A DNA stretch of 64,000 nt from Thalassoglobus neptunius (GCF_007859735.1 NZ_SIHI01000014.1:1-64000); one strand, 5' to 3'. Shown: positions 15,681 to 25,456, counted from the first letter of the stretch. Made by a program: numbers and translations. Notes: generated by a model from the letters alone, not told the origin.

Positions 15681-16090
15681 CATGACTGAATCGAGAGGTG
15701 GGTTTTCGCTCCATCAGTGTTCCGGGGGTGGCAACGGATGTTGAAAACCAACTCATTGCGGCTGAATTTCCCAGTTTTACAGCAACTCTGCATTCGCAAC
15801 TTTGATTTGGCACAGATGCTATGCCCTCGCTTGCGTGGGCATGCTTCGCCACATCACATTCCAGTCTCGAATCCTGAAGTTGGTCAATTCGGGTGAGGTC
15901 TTCGCTCATTCCTTCGTCGCGAGAGAGTCCCCCGTTTAGAGCAGTCGTCGCGCAGCGCTAGACTCGAGCGTTGCGGGGATCGGTTTGGCGTCTCACAGCA
16001 TCTTCAGAGCTGTCCTCTTTGCTTAGACAGTCAGGAACGCCAGTTTAAATTCTATCGTCAGGACGCTTGATTTTATCGACTAAGAGATCG
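15681..16090. other. Intergenic stretch between the HEPN gene and tssH
   Basis: No gene was recognised here. The stretch carries the right copy of the 26-nt repeat (15821-15846). It is the right border of the accessory island. Confidence 0.35.
15821..15846 (-). repeat. 26-nt repeat, right (inverted) copy flanking the HEPN gene
   Basis: Read on the minus strand, this copy matches 13870-13895 at 25 of 26 positions. It lies about 140 bases after the HEPN stop codon. Confidence 0.65.
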
Positions 16091-16092
16091 CT

Positions 16093-16125
16093 GGGCGGCT
16101 CGGGTATGTCTTGTCCGGGCCGCCC
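16093..16125 (-). terminator. GC-rich hairpin after tssH
   Basis: An 11-bp stem with one G-U pair (GGGCGGCTCGG and CCGGGCCGCCC) lies 18 bases past the tssH stop codon. No clear T-run follows on the minus strand, so it may slow or end transcription weakly, or protect the 3' end of the message. Confidence 0.45.
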
Positions 16126-16142
16126 GGCGGGAGCACTGTCGA

Positions 16143-18869
16143 TCAGGCCAATGTAAAGACGAATTCGCCATCTTCGCCGACGTCGACGGTGGCTTGATTG
16201 GTCTTTGTTCCTTCCGCCATGCGTGACAGGAATTCGGCGGACATTTGGGGCAGCATGGAGCCGTTGAGAATTTTGTCGACGTTTCGAGCACCGCTGTCGA
16301 CTTCTGTACAGCGACTCACGATGTGATCGAGAACGGCATCGGTCCAGACGAGTTCTGCTCCGTGATGTTCAGCGACCCGGCGTTTGACTTTACCAAGTTT
16401 CAGCTCCGCGATCATTCGGAGAATTTCGTCCTTAAGTGGGAAGTACGGGACGATGTTCATACGACCGAGGAACGCTGGCTTGAACGTCTTGAGAAGTTCC
16501 GGATGAAGGGCTTCGGCCAGTGCTTCTGGACCGGGCATCAGTTCTTCGTCGGCACACAATCCCATGATGGTGTCTGTGGCTGCATTTGAGGTCATCAGAA
16601 TGACGGTGTTCTTGAAGTCGATATCTCGTCCTTCGCCGTCTTTCATGTTTCCCTTGTCGAACACTTGATAGAAGATGTCCTGAACACCGGGATGCGCCTT
16701 CTCCATTTCATCCAGCAAGACGACACTGTAAGGCTTGCGGCGAACTGCTTCGGTGAGAACACCTCCCTCGCCGTAGCCGACATAACCGGGAGGGGATCCC
16801 ATGAGCAGAGAGACTTTGTGTTCCTCTTTGAACTCACTCATGTTGATCGTGGTCATGTTCTGCTCTCCACCGTAGAGCAGTTCCGCGAGTGAAATCGCAG
16901 TTTCGGTTTTTCCCACACCACTCGGTCCGACGAGGAAGAAGACCCCGATCGGTCGACTTGGATCCGTCAGATTCGCACGAGATGTTTGAATACTCTTCGT
17001 GATCGCTTTGAGTGCGTGATTCTGGCCGACAACACGTTCTGCCAGTCTCTGCTCCAGCTGGAGGATGGTGTTGATCTCATCGCTGACCATTCGCCCGACA
17101 GGGATCCCGGTCCATGACGACACAATTTCTGCAACAGACTGACTATCGACACAAGGCTGCAGGAGCGGCTCTTCACCTTGCAGTTCTGAAAGCTCCTGAG
17201 TCAGTTTCTCAAGATCCGCCAGAAGCTTTTGACGGTCGTCATCGGAGAGTTCTGCCTGCTCCGTCGCTTCTGTCGTCGAGGATTTTTTCTCGCTTTCTTC
17301 ACTCCCGGGCGGAAGGACAAGATCTTCGAGAGAATTTCCGGACAGCTGAGCCCGGATTTTTCGAATTGATCCGACGAGTTCGCGTTCCTTCTCCCAGCGT
17401 TCCATCAATTCGTCGTAGCGAGCGTGACACTCTGCTTTGACCTTTTTGAGGCTTTCGACTTTCTCTTGATTGTCCGCTCCGATCGCTGCTTCGCGTTCGA
17501 GTGACTCGATCGCAACCGCTGTTTGATCGATGGTTCGTTGACAGTCTTCGATGCTGGCAGGAGTCGCGGTGTGGCTGATGGCAACACGTGCACATGCTGT
17601 GTCGAGCAGACTGACGGATTTGTCGGGAAGCTGACGTCCGGAGATATATCGGTTGGACAACCGCACGGAGTCTTCAATCGCTTCGTTGAGGATCTCGACA
17701 TTATGATGGGACTGCAAAGTCGCAGCGAGTCCACGCATCATGTTGATGGCCTGTTCCTCGCTGGGCTCTTCAACTTTGACCACCTGGAAACGACGAGCGA
17801 GGGCGGCATCGCGTTCGAAGTATTTCTTGTACTCAGCCCATGTCGTCGCGGCGATGGTCCGAAGTTCTCCGCGAGCCAATGCAGGCTTGAGCAGATTCGC
17901 AGCGTCCCCTTGCCCGGCCTGTCCCCCTGCCCCGATCAGCGTGTGGGCTTCGTCGATGAACAGAATGATCGGCGTGACCGAGCGATTGACTTCTTCAATC
18001 ACCGACTTGAGTCGGTTTTCAAACTCCCCTTTTACGCCTGCTCCTGCCTGCAAAAGGCTGAGGTCGAGCGTTCTGACTGCGACGTCTCGCAGGGCTGGCG
18101 GAACATCTCCTTGTGCAATGCGGAGCGCGAATCCTTCAACGACCGCCGTCTTTCCAACTCCCGCTTCGCCGGTCATGATCGGATTGTTCTGCCGTCGCCG
18201 CGTGAGAATATCGACGATCTGCCGAATTTCCCGATCACGCCCAAGCACAGGATCAATCTTGCCGTTGCGAGCCCGATCGGTCAAATCGATTGTGTATTGA
18301 TCGAGCGACGGAGTTTGCGATGGCCCTTTTCCTGGCGTCGGACCGCCAGATGCCCCTTTGGCAGGCTCTGTATAGCCAGCTTCGATGGACTCGGACGTGA
18401 TGTCGAGAAAATCTTTCGCGAGCGACTCTGAGGAGATATTCTGAAGCTCCGGCGAAACGCCTCGGGCGATCTGACTGAGCGAACTATCATCCAGCAGCGC
18501 GAGAACCAGATGTCCTGACCGAGTTCGAGGGGCTGCGTAATTGACGGATCCAATCACCCAGGCTTCGCGTGCGAGATCAACGACATGCTGAGACAGCACT
18601 GGCTGACTCGAATTTCCGGTCTTAAATTTGTCGATCGCCTTCGTGAGATCAATCGTCAATCGAGAGATGTCAACGGAGAAGGCATTGCAGATGGCGGCGA
18701 GATCGCTGTTCGGAACTTCGAGAAGTTTCAGCAGCCAGTGTTCCACTTCCACATTGTAGTGCGTTCTGGAAAGACAGAGTCCAGCTGCCGCTTCAAGCGT
18801 TCGCGTGGCTGTGTCGTTCAGCTTTGCGATCAATGGTTTTAATTGAAGACTTGCCATGGTGCCGCCCAC
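16143..18869 (-). CDS. tssH: TssH/ClpV, type VI secretion sheath-disassembly ATPase
   Basis: This 908-residue AAA+ protein is the ClpV of the T6SS. It unfolds and recycles the contracted TssB/TssC sheath in the cytoplasm. The N-terminal Clp_N repeats (about 1-165) are followed by the first ATPase domain with Walker A GEAGVGKT (about 236), a coiled-coil middle domain, and the second ATPase domain with Walker A GPSGVGKT (about 648) and the MGSPPGYVGYGEGG loop. The C-terminal D2-small domain ends the protein. ClpB chaperones are close relatives, but the T6SS neighbourhood and the divergent N-domain support ClpV. The gene is last in the cluster and separated from tssG by 487 bases, so it may have its own promoter. 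Confidence 0.93.
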   Translation of the reverse strand: MGGTMASLQLKPLIAKLNDTATRTLEAAAGLCLSRTHYNVEVEHWLLKLLEVPNSDLAAICNAFSVDISRLTIDLTKAIDKFKTGNSSQPVLSQHVVDLAREAWVIGSVNYAAPRTRSGHLVLALLDDSSLSQIARGVSPELQNISSESLAKDFLDITSESIEAGYTEPAKGASGGPTPGKGPSQTPSLDQYTIDLTDRARNGKIDPVLGRDREIRQIVDILTRRRQNNPIMTGEAGVGKTAVVEGFALRIAQGDVPPALRDVAVRTLDLSLLQAGAGVKGEFENRLKSVIEEVNRSVTPIILFIDEAHTLIGAGGQAGQGDAANLLKPALARGELRTIAATTWAEYKKYFERDAALARRFQVVKVEEPSEEQAINMMRGLAATLQSHHNVEILNEAIEDSVRLSNRYISGRQLPDKSVSLLDTACARVAISHTATPASIEDCQRTIDQTAVAIESLEREAAIGADNQEKVESLKKVKAECHARYDELMERWEKERELVGSIRKIRAQLSGNSLEDLVLPPGSEESEKKSSTTEATEQAELSDDDRQKLLADLEKLTQELSELQGEEPLLQPCVDSQSVAEIVSSWTGIPVGRMVSDEINTILQLEQRLAERVVGQNHALKAITKSIQTSRANLTDPSRPIGVFFLVGPSGVGKTETAISLAELLYGGEQNMTTINMSEFKEEHKVSLLMGSPPGYVGYGEGGVLTEAVRRKPYSVVLLDEMEKAHPGVQDIFYQVFDKGNMKDGEGRDIDFKNTVILMTSNAATDTIMGLCADEELMPGPEALAEALHPELLKTFKPAFLGRMNIVPYFPLKDEILRMIAELKLGKVKRRVAEHHGAELVWTDAVLDHIVSRCTEVDSGARNVDKILNGSMLPQMSAEFLSRMAEGTKTNQATVDVGEDGEFVFTLA

Positions 18870-19356
18870 TATTCGAGTGATGAAAATCTGAGAGCGAGTT
18901 GCTCGTGCGAGTGAGTGTACACCAAATCAGAAAATGCACTAGTTTGGAAGTGGATCTAACAGTGAGTGAATCGCAGAGTTTTCGAAAACACTCAGCGATT
19001 CGATGTCTGCAATGAAGTTATCTGTCGAGCATGTCACGTCTCTCTTTGAAGAGGCTTAGATGCTCGGGGTGTTCGTAAAGTTAGTTCTTGCGAGTCGGCG
19101 CCTGACCATTCGACATGTTCTCTGTTGACGGGAGTTTCTGGCAGGATTTCCTCCCATCCACTGATCGTCGCTGTCATGGTCTTGTGTGACCGCCTCAAAT
19201 TCAAGTTTCAGCCGCCATGGTCAACTTATTTCAACGTTGAATTTCTTCACTTGTCGTGTGCATCGTCCTTCGTCTGATGTGCCTCAAACTGACTTAAGAA
19301 ACGTCTGGCGACCGATATTCTAAGAGGCCAGTTCCTTCAAAATCGTGACTGTTCGA
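18870..19356. other. Non-coding gap between tssG and tssH
   Basis: The gap of 487 bases interrupts an otherwise compact operon. No convincing gene lies in it. It may hold a promoter for tssH, but I could not identify one with confidence. Confidence 0.4.
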
Positions 19357-20466
19357 TTAGATGGAGAACGGCATTCCCCCATATCCATACCGGAATCGTG
19401 CATCATGCACTGTGGTTTGTTCAGGCGGTCTCCCCAACCAGGTGGTCCATCCCAGCATCGGCTTCGACTCATCGTTGCGACTGAGCGACATTGGACAAAC
19501 TTCTTCAGCGGGGATGGAAAACTCGAGTTCGAAATCCAAATCGATGCCTGCATAGTGATGGACGAGTTCCGCCAATTGTTGATGCCCATCACTCCCCGGA
19601 AGGAACGCGAGAAACTGCTTCCAGGTGAAGAGTCGCAAAACTACTCGGAACAGACTCTGGATCTCACGCATTCGCGAACCGGCCACGACATTTGAGCCCA
19701 GTTGCATGTTTCCGCCGGACATTGAATCACCGGCAGCGAACGACGACAGACACTCCTTCGGCAAGTACATCCAGCGCTCGCACATTTGTTCCACGTCGAC
19801 ATCGATCTGAAAATATGCTTGGAGCAGTTGTTTGAGCCCCGCCGCACTTCGACAACGATCTGCGAACAACCCACCAAAATAGAGAATGACTTCATCGTGG
19901 AAGGAACTGCGATCGTTGAGTCCCGGCCCCGCGATGCCGGCCACGGCCCGAAGCGATGTCGTTATCGCATTCTCTCGGTGCTCAATGAACTGACTTCGCT
20001 CATAGACGAACGGCAAACGATGCTTTTCGCTCGCCTGAAAGAAGAACGAAAGGGCTCGATGATTAAACAGATCGAATAAGTCTCGTAAACCATAGTCCTT
20101 GTGCTGGGCGTGAGACCTTTCGATGACAAGAGATGTGTAATGTGGAGGAAGAACGCCATTGGGGCCGGTCAGTCCCATGAACGTCGCTGTCACTTCGGCC
20201 GACGGTTTTTCGTCGTCGCCCAATTGACGAATTCGTGAAATCTCCGTCGAGGGAAACGTGAGCGACTGGAAAGACCGAAACCGGATTCGCTCATTCTGAA
20301 ACAACGCATCCATCCCGACAGAACGCCGGTATCGACTGTCGACTTCGAGCATCAACGCACTCTGCAACAGCCGCACTGCCTGAAAGAAATCGAAATCCGC
20401 AGACTTCTCTGTGAGAACGCGGATCAGATCAGAGGTCGATGCCCGACCTTCGGTATCCACTTCCAT
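19357..20466 (-). CDS. tssG: TssG, T6SS baseplate wedge protein
   Basis: The 369-residue protein belongs to the TssG/ImpH/VasB family. TssG forms the core of the T6SS baseplate wedge with two copies of TssF. The family pattern is visible: DFFQAVRLLQ near residue 27, RSVGMDALFQNERIRF, VTATFMGLTGPNGVLPPHYT (about 131-150), and later DLFNHRALSFFFQ. The first 43 bases of the gene lie inside the 3' end of tssF, so the two are translationally coupled. That overlap is longer than usual for operon neighbours. No key motif is missing. Confidence 0.92.
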   Translation of the reverse strand: MEVDTEGRASTSDLIRVLTEKSADFDFFQAVRLLQSALMLEVDSRYRRSVGMDALFQNERIRFRSFQSLTFPSTEISRIRQLGDDEKPSAEVTATFMGLTGPNGVLPPHYTSLVIERSHAQHKDYGLRDLFDLFNHRALSFFFQASEKHRLPFVYERSQFIEHRENAITTSLRAVAGIAGPGLNDRSSFHDEVILYFGGLFADRCRSAAGLKQLLQAYFQIDVDVEQMCERWMYLPKECLSSFAAGDSMSGGNMQLGSNVVAGSRMREIQSLFRVVLRLFTWKQFLAFLPGSDGHQQLAELVHHYAGIDLDFELEFSIPAEEVCPMSLSRNDESKPMLGWTTWLGRPPEQTTVHDARFRYGYGGMPFSI

Positions 20467-22262
20467 GGAGTGACCCCTTTCTCTTTGCGGAGGACTGTAT
20501 TGGCACTGGTGCGAGTAAACGAATTGAGCGAAGAGTACATCGACAAAAACCGGTCGATGACACTGCAGAAGAGATAGGCGCTGTCGCCGGTGTAGCTTTC
20601 GTCATCAAGGAGGAATTGAATTTCAGTGCCACGTGCGAAGACTCCCTCCACACGGGCAACACAAGGTTCTGCCTGAATTTCGAGAAGTCCCGAAACGAGT
20701 TTCTCGGTGTGAACGGACGCAATCGGGTCGTTCAGCCGGAGTATTTCCTGAAGGGCTTTCATTCCGTCCTGACCGCTCAGCGAAAGATGATTGAGGGACA
20801 ACTGCGAAATCAGCGGCCATAGGTTTCGGATTCCGAGATGTTGCCGAACGGTACGTGTTGGGGAGACCAGACAACGAATACTCCCAACAACTCCGAGCCC
20901 CCCGACAGGAGTCCAACGAATCTTTGACAACTCCCGCTTGCTCAGTTGCTCCGGAATCATCCGATTGAAGCATGTCAGCCGTGTCCGCAGAGTCCCGCGG
21001 CTTTCCCTGAGGTCGCGAAACTGTTCGTCGACGAGAGTCATGTAGACTTCCGACGGGCCGTCTGAATTTCCAACATCGCGCGCTTTCGGGCCGGGACGCC
21101 GCGTTGCGTTCCAATATCTCGAAGACCGTCCATGTTTGTGAGAGACGGAGAAAAACGGAGCGTAAACATCTTCAGAATCGTCATCGGTCACTCGAACATC
21201 GTCGATCGTGTAGATCTCTTTGAATGCTTCAGCGCGTCCATCAGGAATCAACCGATATTCGGAACGATTTCGACCGAGTGGAATCGCATCAGCTGTTTGC
21301 TGAAACAAGTTGACGATCGGAGTACATCCGAGTTTGATAACCGACGGCCGCACGAGTGACTCAAGATCCTTGTCGTGCGATTTGAGGTAGACCCAGAGAT
21401 CCAGATTTGTCCCTGCTGCGCTCCGTATTTCGGATGTCAGCCCGGTGATTTCAAAGAACAGAAACTTCCGAGGGAGAATGAAGTACTCGGTCAGCAAACG
21501 ATATCCCGGGAACGACTGAACGGGAGTCGGCAAGACAGCGTCATCGTCATCGAATCCAACTTGACGGAGACACGATGCCGGGAGGACACGGGCCGGTTTG
21601 TCCGGGTCTTCCCCACTGATGGCGACTTCGAGGCTGTTCGTGGACAACAACTCAACGAGGCGGGCTGCTCGTTCGAAGTTGCTCATGTCGACATAAAAAC
21701 GCAGCGTCTCGAATTCGTACTCCGCGATCCGTTTCTTCTGGTCGAATGGTTGCAGTGTCAGATGGAGCGCTGACTCGGCATTCACTGAGTGAGACGTTTG
21801 AGGTCCTTGAAATGGTGGGGGCAGAATCTCCGCGTTTTGAACCGTTAGCGGAAACATGCGAACCGGCGAACATGTTCGATAGCTGCCCGCGAATCCATCG
21901 ATTCGCTCCGTCTCTAATGCCGTTCCTCTTGGAATTTCGGATCCCCCGACCAGATCTTGCTGCTTGGGGCTCATCGCAAACTCGACGATGGACATCGAGG
22001 GAATTGGAGACACAAGATGGGGATAGAGAATCCCGAGAATCGCATCGACGAGTTCGGGAAAAGTGTCATCCAGCTTCTGTCGAACGCGAGCGTTGAGAAA
22101 TGCAACTCCCTGAAGCAGACGCTCGACGTGGGGATCTTGAGTTTCCGTGGCACTCAGACTCAGGCGGTCCGCGATCTTCCCGTATCGCTGGGCAAAATCT
22201 GCTCCAGCTGTGCGCAGATATTCCAACTCGCGTTGGTACCAGGCATCAATTGAATCGGCCAT
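20424..22262 (-). CDS. tssF: TssF, T6SS baseplate wedge protein
   Basis: The 612-residue protein is of the TssF/ImpG/VasA family, which dimerises around TssG in the baseplate. It begins with the typical WYQRELEYLRTAGADFAQRY (residues 8-27) and GKIADRLSLS, and continues with ERLLQGVAFLNARVRQKLDD. The full usual length is present. It starts eight bases after tssE and overlaps tssG by 43 bases, in the order known from other T6SS operons. Confidence 0.94.
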   Translation of the reverse strand: MADSIDAWYQRELEYLRTAGADFAQRYGKIADRLSLSATETQDPHVERLLQGVAFLNARVRQKLDDTFPELVDAILGILYPHLVSPIPSMSIVEFAMSPKQQDLVGGSEIPRGTALETERIDGFAGSYRTCSPVRMFPLTVQNAEILPPPFQGPQTSHSVNAESALHLTLQPFDQKKRIAEYEFETLRFYVDMSNFERAARLVELLSTNSLEVAISGEDPDKPARVLPASCLRQVGFDDDDAVLPTPVQSFPGYRLLTEYFILPRKFLFFEITGLTSEIRSAAGTNLDLWVYLKSHDKDLESLVRPSVIKLGCTPIVNLFQQTADAIPLGRNRSEYRLIPDGRAEAFKEIYTIDDVRVTDDDSEDVYAPFFSVSHKHGRSSRYWNATRRPGPKARDVGNSDGPSEVYMTLVDEQFRDLRESRGTLRTRLTCFNRMIPEQLSKRELSKIRWTPVGGLGVVGSIRCLVSPTRTVRQHLGIRNLWPLISQLSLNHLSLSGQDGMKALQEILRLNDPIASVHTEKLVSGLLEIQAEPCVARVEGVFARGTEIQFLLDDESYTGDSAYLFCSVIDRFLSMYSSLNSFTRTSANTVLRKEKGVTPWKWIPKVGHRPLI

Positions 22263-22270
22263 TCTTCCGT

Positions 22271-22756
22271 TTACCCCACTTCAAATTGGCCGGAGGCCGA
22301 TTCCATGATCGAATCAAACCGAACATCTTGTTCGAGTGACTCGATCACCAGTGTCGCCAGAATCCGAAAGCGAAACGTCCGATCGTAGTAGTCTGGATTC
22401 GCAACCTTTTCGACACGGACATTCTTCAGTCTGGGCTCGAAGAGACGCAGCGCGGTTTTAATCGACGAGATAAGCACATCTGGCTCGTTAATCGCATTAA
22501 AGCCAGCGGCGGTAAAATCAGGGAGTCCGTAATTGATCAAGGAATCTTCAAGCGAATCGAATTGAGGTGGCCAGTCCTGACAGCGATACTTGGTGTTGAG
22601 CAAATCCTCAACATCTCTGCGGACAGAGTCCTCGATCTTCCTCAGAAGCTGCGTTTCCGTGATCGGGTCATCCTGAAAACGATCCGGTTCATCATCAATG
22701 AGGCGATCGAAAACAGACTGGCGAATCTGGTGATGATGACGATCCGCGGGGCTCAT
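22271..22756 (-). CDS. tssE: TssE, gp25-like T6SS baseplate protein
   Basis: This 161-residue protein is of the GPW/gp25 family and starts the polymerisation of the sheath on the baseplate. The motif SVFDRLIDDEP near residue 14 and the central NYGLPDF (about 94-100) are typical of TssE. The C-terminal beta part with PRLKNVRVEKV and the FRFRILATL strand is the gp25 core, where a conserved Glu in the EPR-like stretch (FEPRL) is present. The gene is closely linked to tssF. Confidence 0.93.
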   Translation of the reverse strand: MSPADRHHHQIRQSVFDRLIDDEPDRFQDDPITETQLLRKIEDSVRRDVEDLLNTKYRCQDWPPQFDSLEDSLINYGLPDFTAAGFNAINEPDVLISSIKTALRLFEPRLKNVRVEKVANPDYYDRTFRFRILATLVIESLEQDVRFDSIMESASGQFEVG

Positions 22757-22886
22757 TGAACGTCTCCTTCCATGGGTTCCGAACGATTCGACTCCGCGAC
22801 TTCTTCTTGAACTTTAAACAGCTGCCAGCACGCAGTTCTCACTTGGCATTCCATCTCAGGTCGTTCGATTTCTCAGTCTCGTTTTC

Positions 22887-23687
22887 TCAGTCGCGTTCAA
22901 TAACGATTTCTGTGACTTCCATAATGGATTTCACATCTTCTCCGACGAGAAGCTCCCGTTGACCTTGTCCGCAAACAGGCCCATCCGGCACTTTCTGCAC
23001 CCAGTCTGTGGCCCGTCCGACGTGGACTCTTCCATCTTCATTCGAAGCAGAGTCGAAATAGATCGCGGGCACGCAAATGCGTCCGGAGAGTTCACCAACG
23101 GTTTTGATCCGGGCTTTTCTCCAAAGTTGATCAACGAGATTGTTAGGGGCGTCAAATTCCAAATCGTCAATTTCGTCAAGGTTGACCCAGTAATACTCTC
23201 CAGTTGCTGTAAAGACTTCCAAAATGGGGCCCATCAAATCGTCGAGATCTCGAATCCCCTGAAATGCCTCGCGATTGCATTTTCCCGTCAGTTCCGATTC
23301 TGCTTCACTGGCCTGTTGAATCCGTTCCACAGCAGCAGCGACATCACCTTCACGCAAACAGGTGAGTGCTTCAAGTCGTTTCTGTGTCGATTCGGAAGGT
23401 TGTTTGATGAACTCAGGAACACGGCCTTGCTCAAAGACTTCTTCGCGGGCAACCTCACATCGAATCAGATGCCGGATCATCGCCGCACCAATCATCGCGT
23501 CCTTGTCGATTTTGGTGATCGCTTCCAGTTGCTTGTCCGCACGTTCCCAGTCGCGAGTGAAACAGAGAAGCTCACAGTAGAGACTTCGCTTGGTAATATC
23601 TCCGGGTGTCGAACGGACGTCGTCAGCGGCCAGTGCAACGGCCTCGCCAAGCTTTCCCTGCTGAAAGAGTTCGATCGGTGTCGTCAT
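22887..23687 (-). CDS. tagJ: TagJ/ImpE-type T6SS accessory protein
   Basis: From the ATG at 23685-23687 the protein has 266 residues. It belongs to the ImpE/TagJ family, which in other bacteria binds the N-terminal part of TssB and can help ClpV recruitment. The N-terminal half is made of TPR-like helices (LFQQGKLGEAVALAADDVR, LYCELLCFTRDWERADKQL). The C-terminal half holds the ImpE domain with GEYYWVNLDEIDDLEF and the final LLVGEDVKSI segment. The start is chosen because AAGGA lies nine bases before this ATG and an earlier start would run into the previous gene. It begins four bases after the stop of the second tssC-like gene. Confidence 0.88.
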   Translation of the reverse strand: MTTPIELFQQGKLGEAVALAADDVRSTPGDITKRSLYCELLCFTRDWERADKQLEAITKIDKDAMIGAAMIRHLIRCEVAREEVFEQGRVPEFIKQPSESTQKRLEALTCLREGDVAAAVERIQQASEAESELTGKCNREAFQGIRDLDDLMGPILEVFTATGEYYWVNLDEIDDLEFDAPNNLVDQLWRKARIKTVGELSGRICVPAIYFDSASNEDGRVHVGRATDWVQKVPDGPVCGQGQRELLVGEDVKSIMEVTEIVIERD

Positions 23688-23691
23688 GCCA

Positions 23692-25278
23692 CTAGTCCTT
23701 AATTGCTTGACTTCCGGGAGCACTGATCTCCCGCGCCGTCAAAGTCATTGTTGATGTGAGTGCGTCCAGTTGATAATGCGGAAGCAGGTGGATGAGCACT
23801 TTGTATGTCCCCGGTTTTCCAGGAACTTCGTCGACCTGAATTTCTGCTTTGAGGAGTGGGTACTTCGCCTTCATCTCGGGCGAAGCTTTCTCATCGGGCG
23901 TCACATAATCGGTGATCCAGCGCCCGAGATGATCCTCGACAGCCTGGGCACTTTGCAAGGAACCGATTTTGTTTCGAGCTTCAATCCGCAGAAAATGAGA
24001 GATTCGCGAACAACACAAAACGTACTGGAGCATCGCCGAAACACGCGCATTCATCGTCGCAACATCGTCGTTGTACGTCTGCGGTTCGTGAACCGATTGA
24101 TTCGCGTAGAATGCGGAAAATGGCGTCCCGTGACAGGCAGAGAGCGGGATGAAACCGTGATGCGTCAAATCCTGTTCCAGTCGATCACTCAATGCGACTT
24201 CGACGGATGTCTTTTGAGCAGCGCTTGACTGGTCTGTACTAAACGAGTGCGTCGGAAACTCCGTCACAACTCCTCCGCCATCAACCCCTCGCTGCATTCC
24301 CCGGATATCTGCGAACCAGCCGCTTTGAAGGTAAGCGCGAAGGACCACACAGGCGAAGCCCCACGAAGCTGGCCCCCAGAGGTAGTTTTCTCGATTCGGT
24401 GCGGTGAGGTCTTCTCGAAAGCGAAAACCTTGAGGACTTGCCCCGTCATCATCGTGAGGCAACCGCATCAGAATTCTGGGGAGAGTCACTCCCAGAAACT
24501 GCGTGTCGGGATTCTTGCGGAGAGTCTGCCACTTCCGAAATTTGGTCTGCTGAAAGATCTTGTCGATTTGAAGAGGCTGATCAAGCTTACTGAAGTCACT
24601 GATACCGAGCATCTCCGGTGTCGCAGAAGTGATCACTGGACAAAAGGCAGCAGCTCCCACTCCGGAAAGCTCGTTGAGCATATCGATATCATTGGGGTGA
24701 TTGGTGAATTCGAAGTTCGCCAGCAACAGTCCATAAGGAGTTCCTCCGGACATGCCGAATTCTTCCTCATAGATCTTCTTGAACATCTGACTCTGATCGA
24801 ATTCAACAGCATTGTCGAAGTCTTTTCGGACTTCTCGCTTCGTCACCGAAAGCATTCGGATGTCGACGCCGCCAGTCGATTCGTCACCGACAACGTCGCG
24901 TTGCAATTCATCAGCCCGGTCACAAAGAATTTTCAATCCCCGCCAATTCGATTCCAAATCCTGGAATTGCGGGTGATGCAGCACTGAATTGACTTGGGCA
25001 GCGATTATGGAATCGAGTTCGCCAATGGCATCCGAGAGACGGTAGCGAACCTGATCAATGGACTGGCCGGACTTTTTGAGAGAGCCGACCCACTTCTGAA
25101 TCCATGATTCCCAGTCTTCTTCGAGACTCTGGTATTGCGGATGTTTTCCACTTCGATGAGGCGCGACGAACTTTTCATCAACGGTCGAAAGAATGGACTC
25201 CAACAGCGTTGGTTCTTTGGATGCTGCGTCAACCGTTTGATTCAGGGACGTCGTTGAACTCATCGGTTCACCGCCCAT
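23692..25278 (-). CDS. TssC-family sheath protein, second copy
   Basis: This 528-residue protein is a second member of the TssC/VipB sheath family. It shares the core patterns of TssC: HHPQFQDLESNWRGLKIL (about 100), EFDQSQMFKKIYEEEFGMSGG, LLLANFEFTNHPNDIDML, and the C-terminal RISHFLRIEARNKIGSL. It is clearly diverged from the first TssC, with a different N-terminus and a long insert around 280-310. Two TssC-like proteins in one cluster are known in some T6SS subtypes, where the second may cap or modulate the sheath. The ATG at 25276-25278 is preferred because GAGGG precedes it by seven bases; a TTG two codons upstream is possible. A transcription terminator-like hairpin lies just upstream. 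Confidence 0.88.
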   Translation of the reverse strand: MGGEPMSSTTSLNQTVDAASKEPTLLESILSTVDEKFVAPHRSGKHPQYQSLEEDWESWIQKWVGSLKKSGQSIDQVRYRLSDAIGELDSIIAAQVNSVLHHPQFQDLESNWRGLKILCDRADELQRDVVGDESTGGVDIRMLSVTKREVRKDFDNAVEFDQSQMFKKIYEEEFGMSGGTPYGLLLANFEFTNHPNDIDMLNELSGVGAAAFCPVITSATPEMLGISDFSKLDQPLQIDKIFQQTKFRKWQTLRKNPDTQFLGVTLPRILMRLPHDDDGASPQGFRFREDLTAPNRENYLWGPASWGFACVVLRAYLQSGWFADIRGMQRGVDGGGVVTEFPTHSFSTDQSSAAQKTSVEVALSDRLEQDLTHHGFIPLSACHGTPFSAFYANQSVHEPQTYNDDVATMNARVSAMLQYVLCCSRISHFLRIEARNKIGSLQSAQAVEDHLGRWITDYVTPDEKASPEMKAKYPLLKAEIQVDEVPGKPGTYKVLIHLLPHYQLDALTSTMTLTAREISAPGSQAIKD

Positions 25279-25400
25279 GTTCAATCCCTCTCTATCTCAA
25301 ACGCTTCACCAGTTGCAGTTCGAACGAGACCTGACCCAAATTTTTCTTCGTTGTCAAATTGAGTTCGAAGGAGATTCAGTTCCGAGCCCGGAATCAAGCG

Positions 25401-25441
25401 GCGCAAAAATAGAGGTCCCGCCATCGAATGACGGCAGGACC
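25401..25441 (-). terminator. Strong hairpin with T-run after tssC, inside the T6SS operon
   Basis: On the minus strand a 13-bp stem with two mismatches (25412-25424 paired to 25429-25441) and a 4-base loop is followed by CTATTTTTG. It starts 16 bases after the tssC stop codon and lies before the second tssC-like gene. It has the form of an intrinsic terminator and would lower expression of the downstream genes compared with the sheath genes. Confidence 0.7.
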
Positions 25442-25456
25442 TGTCGTCTTCACTTC

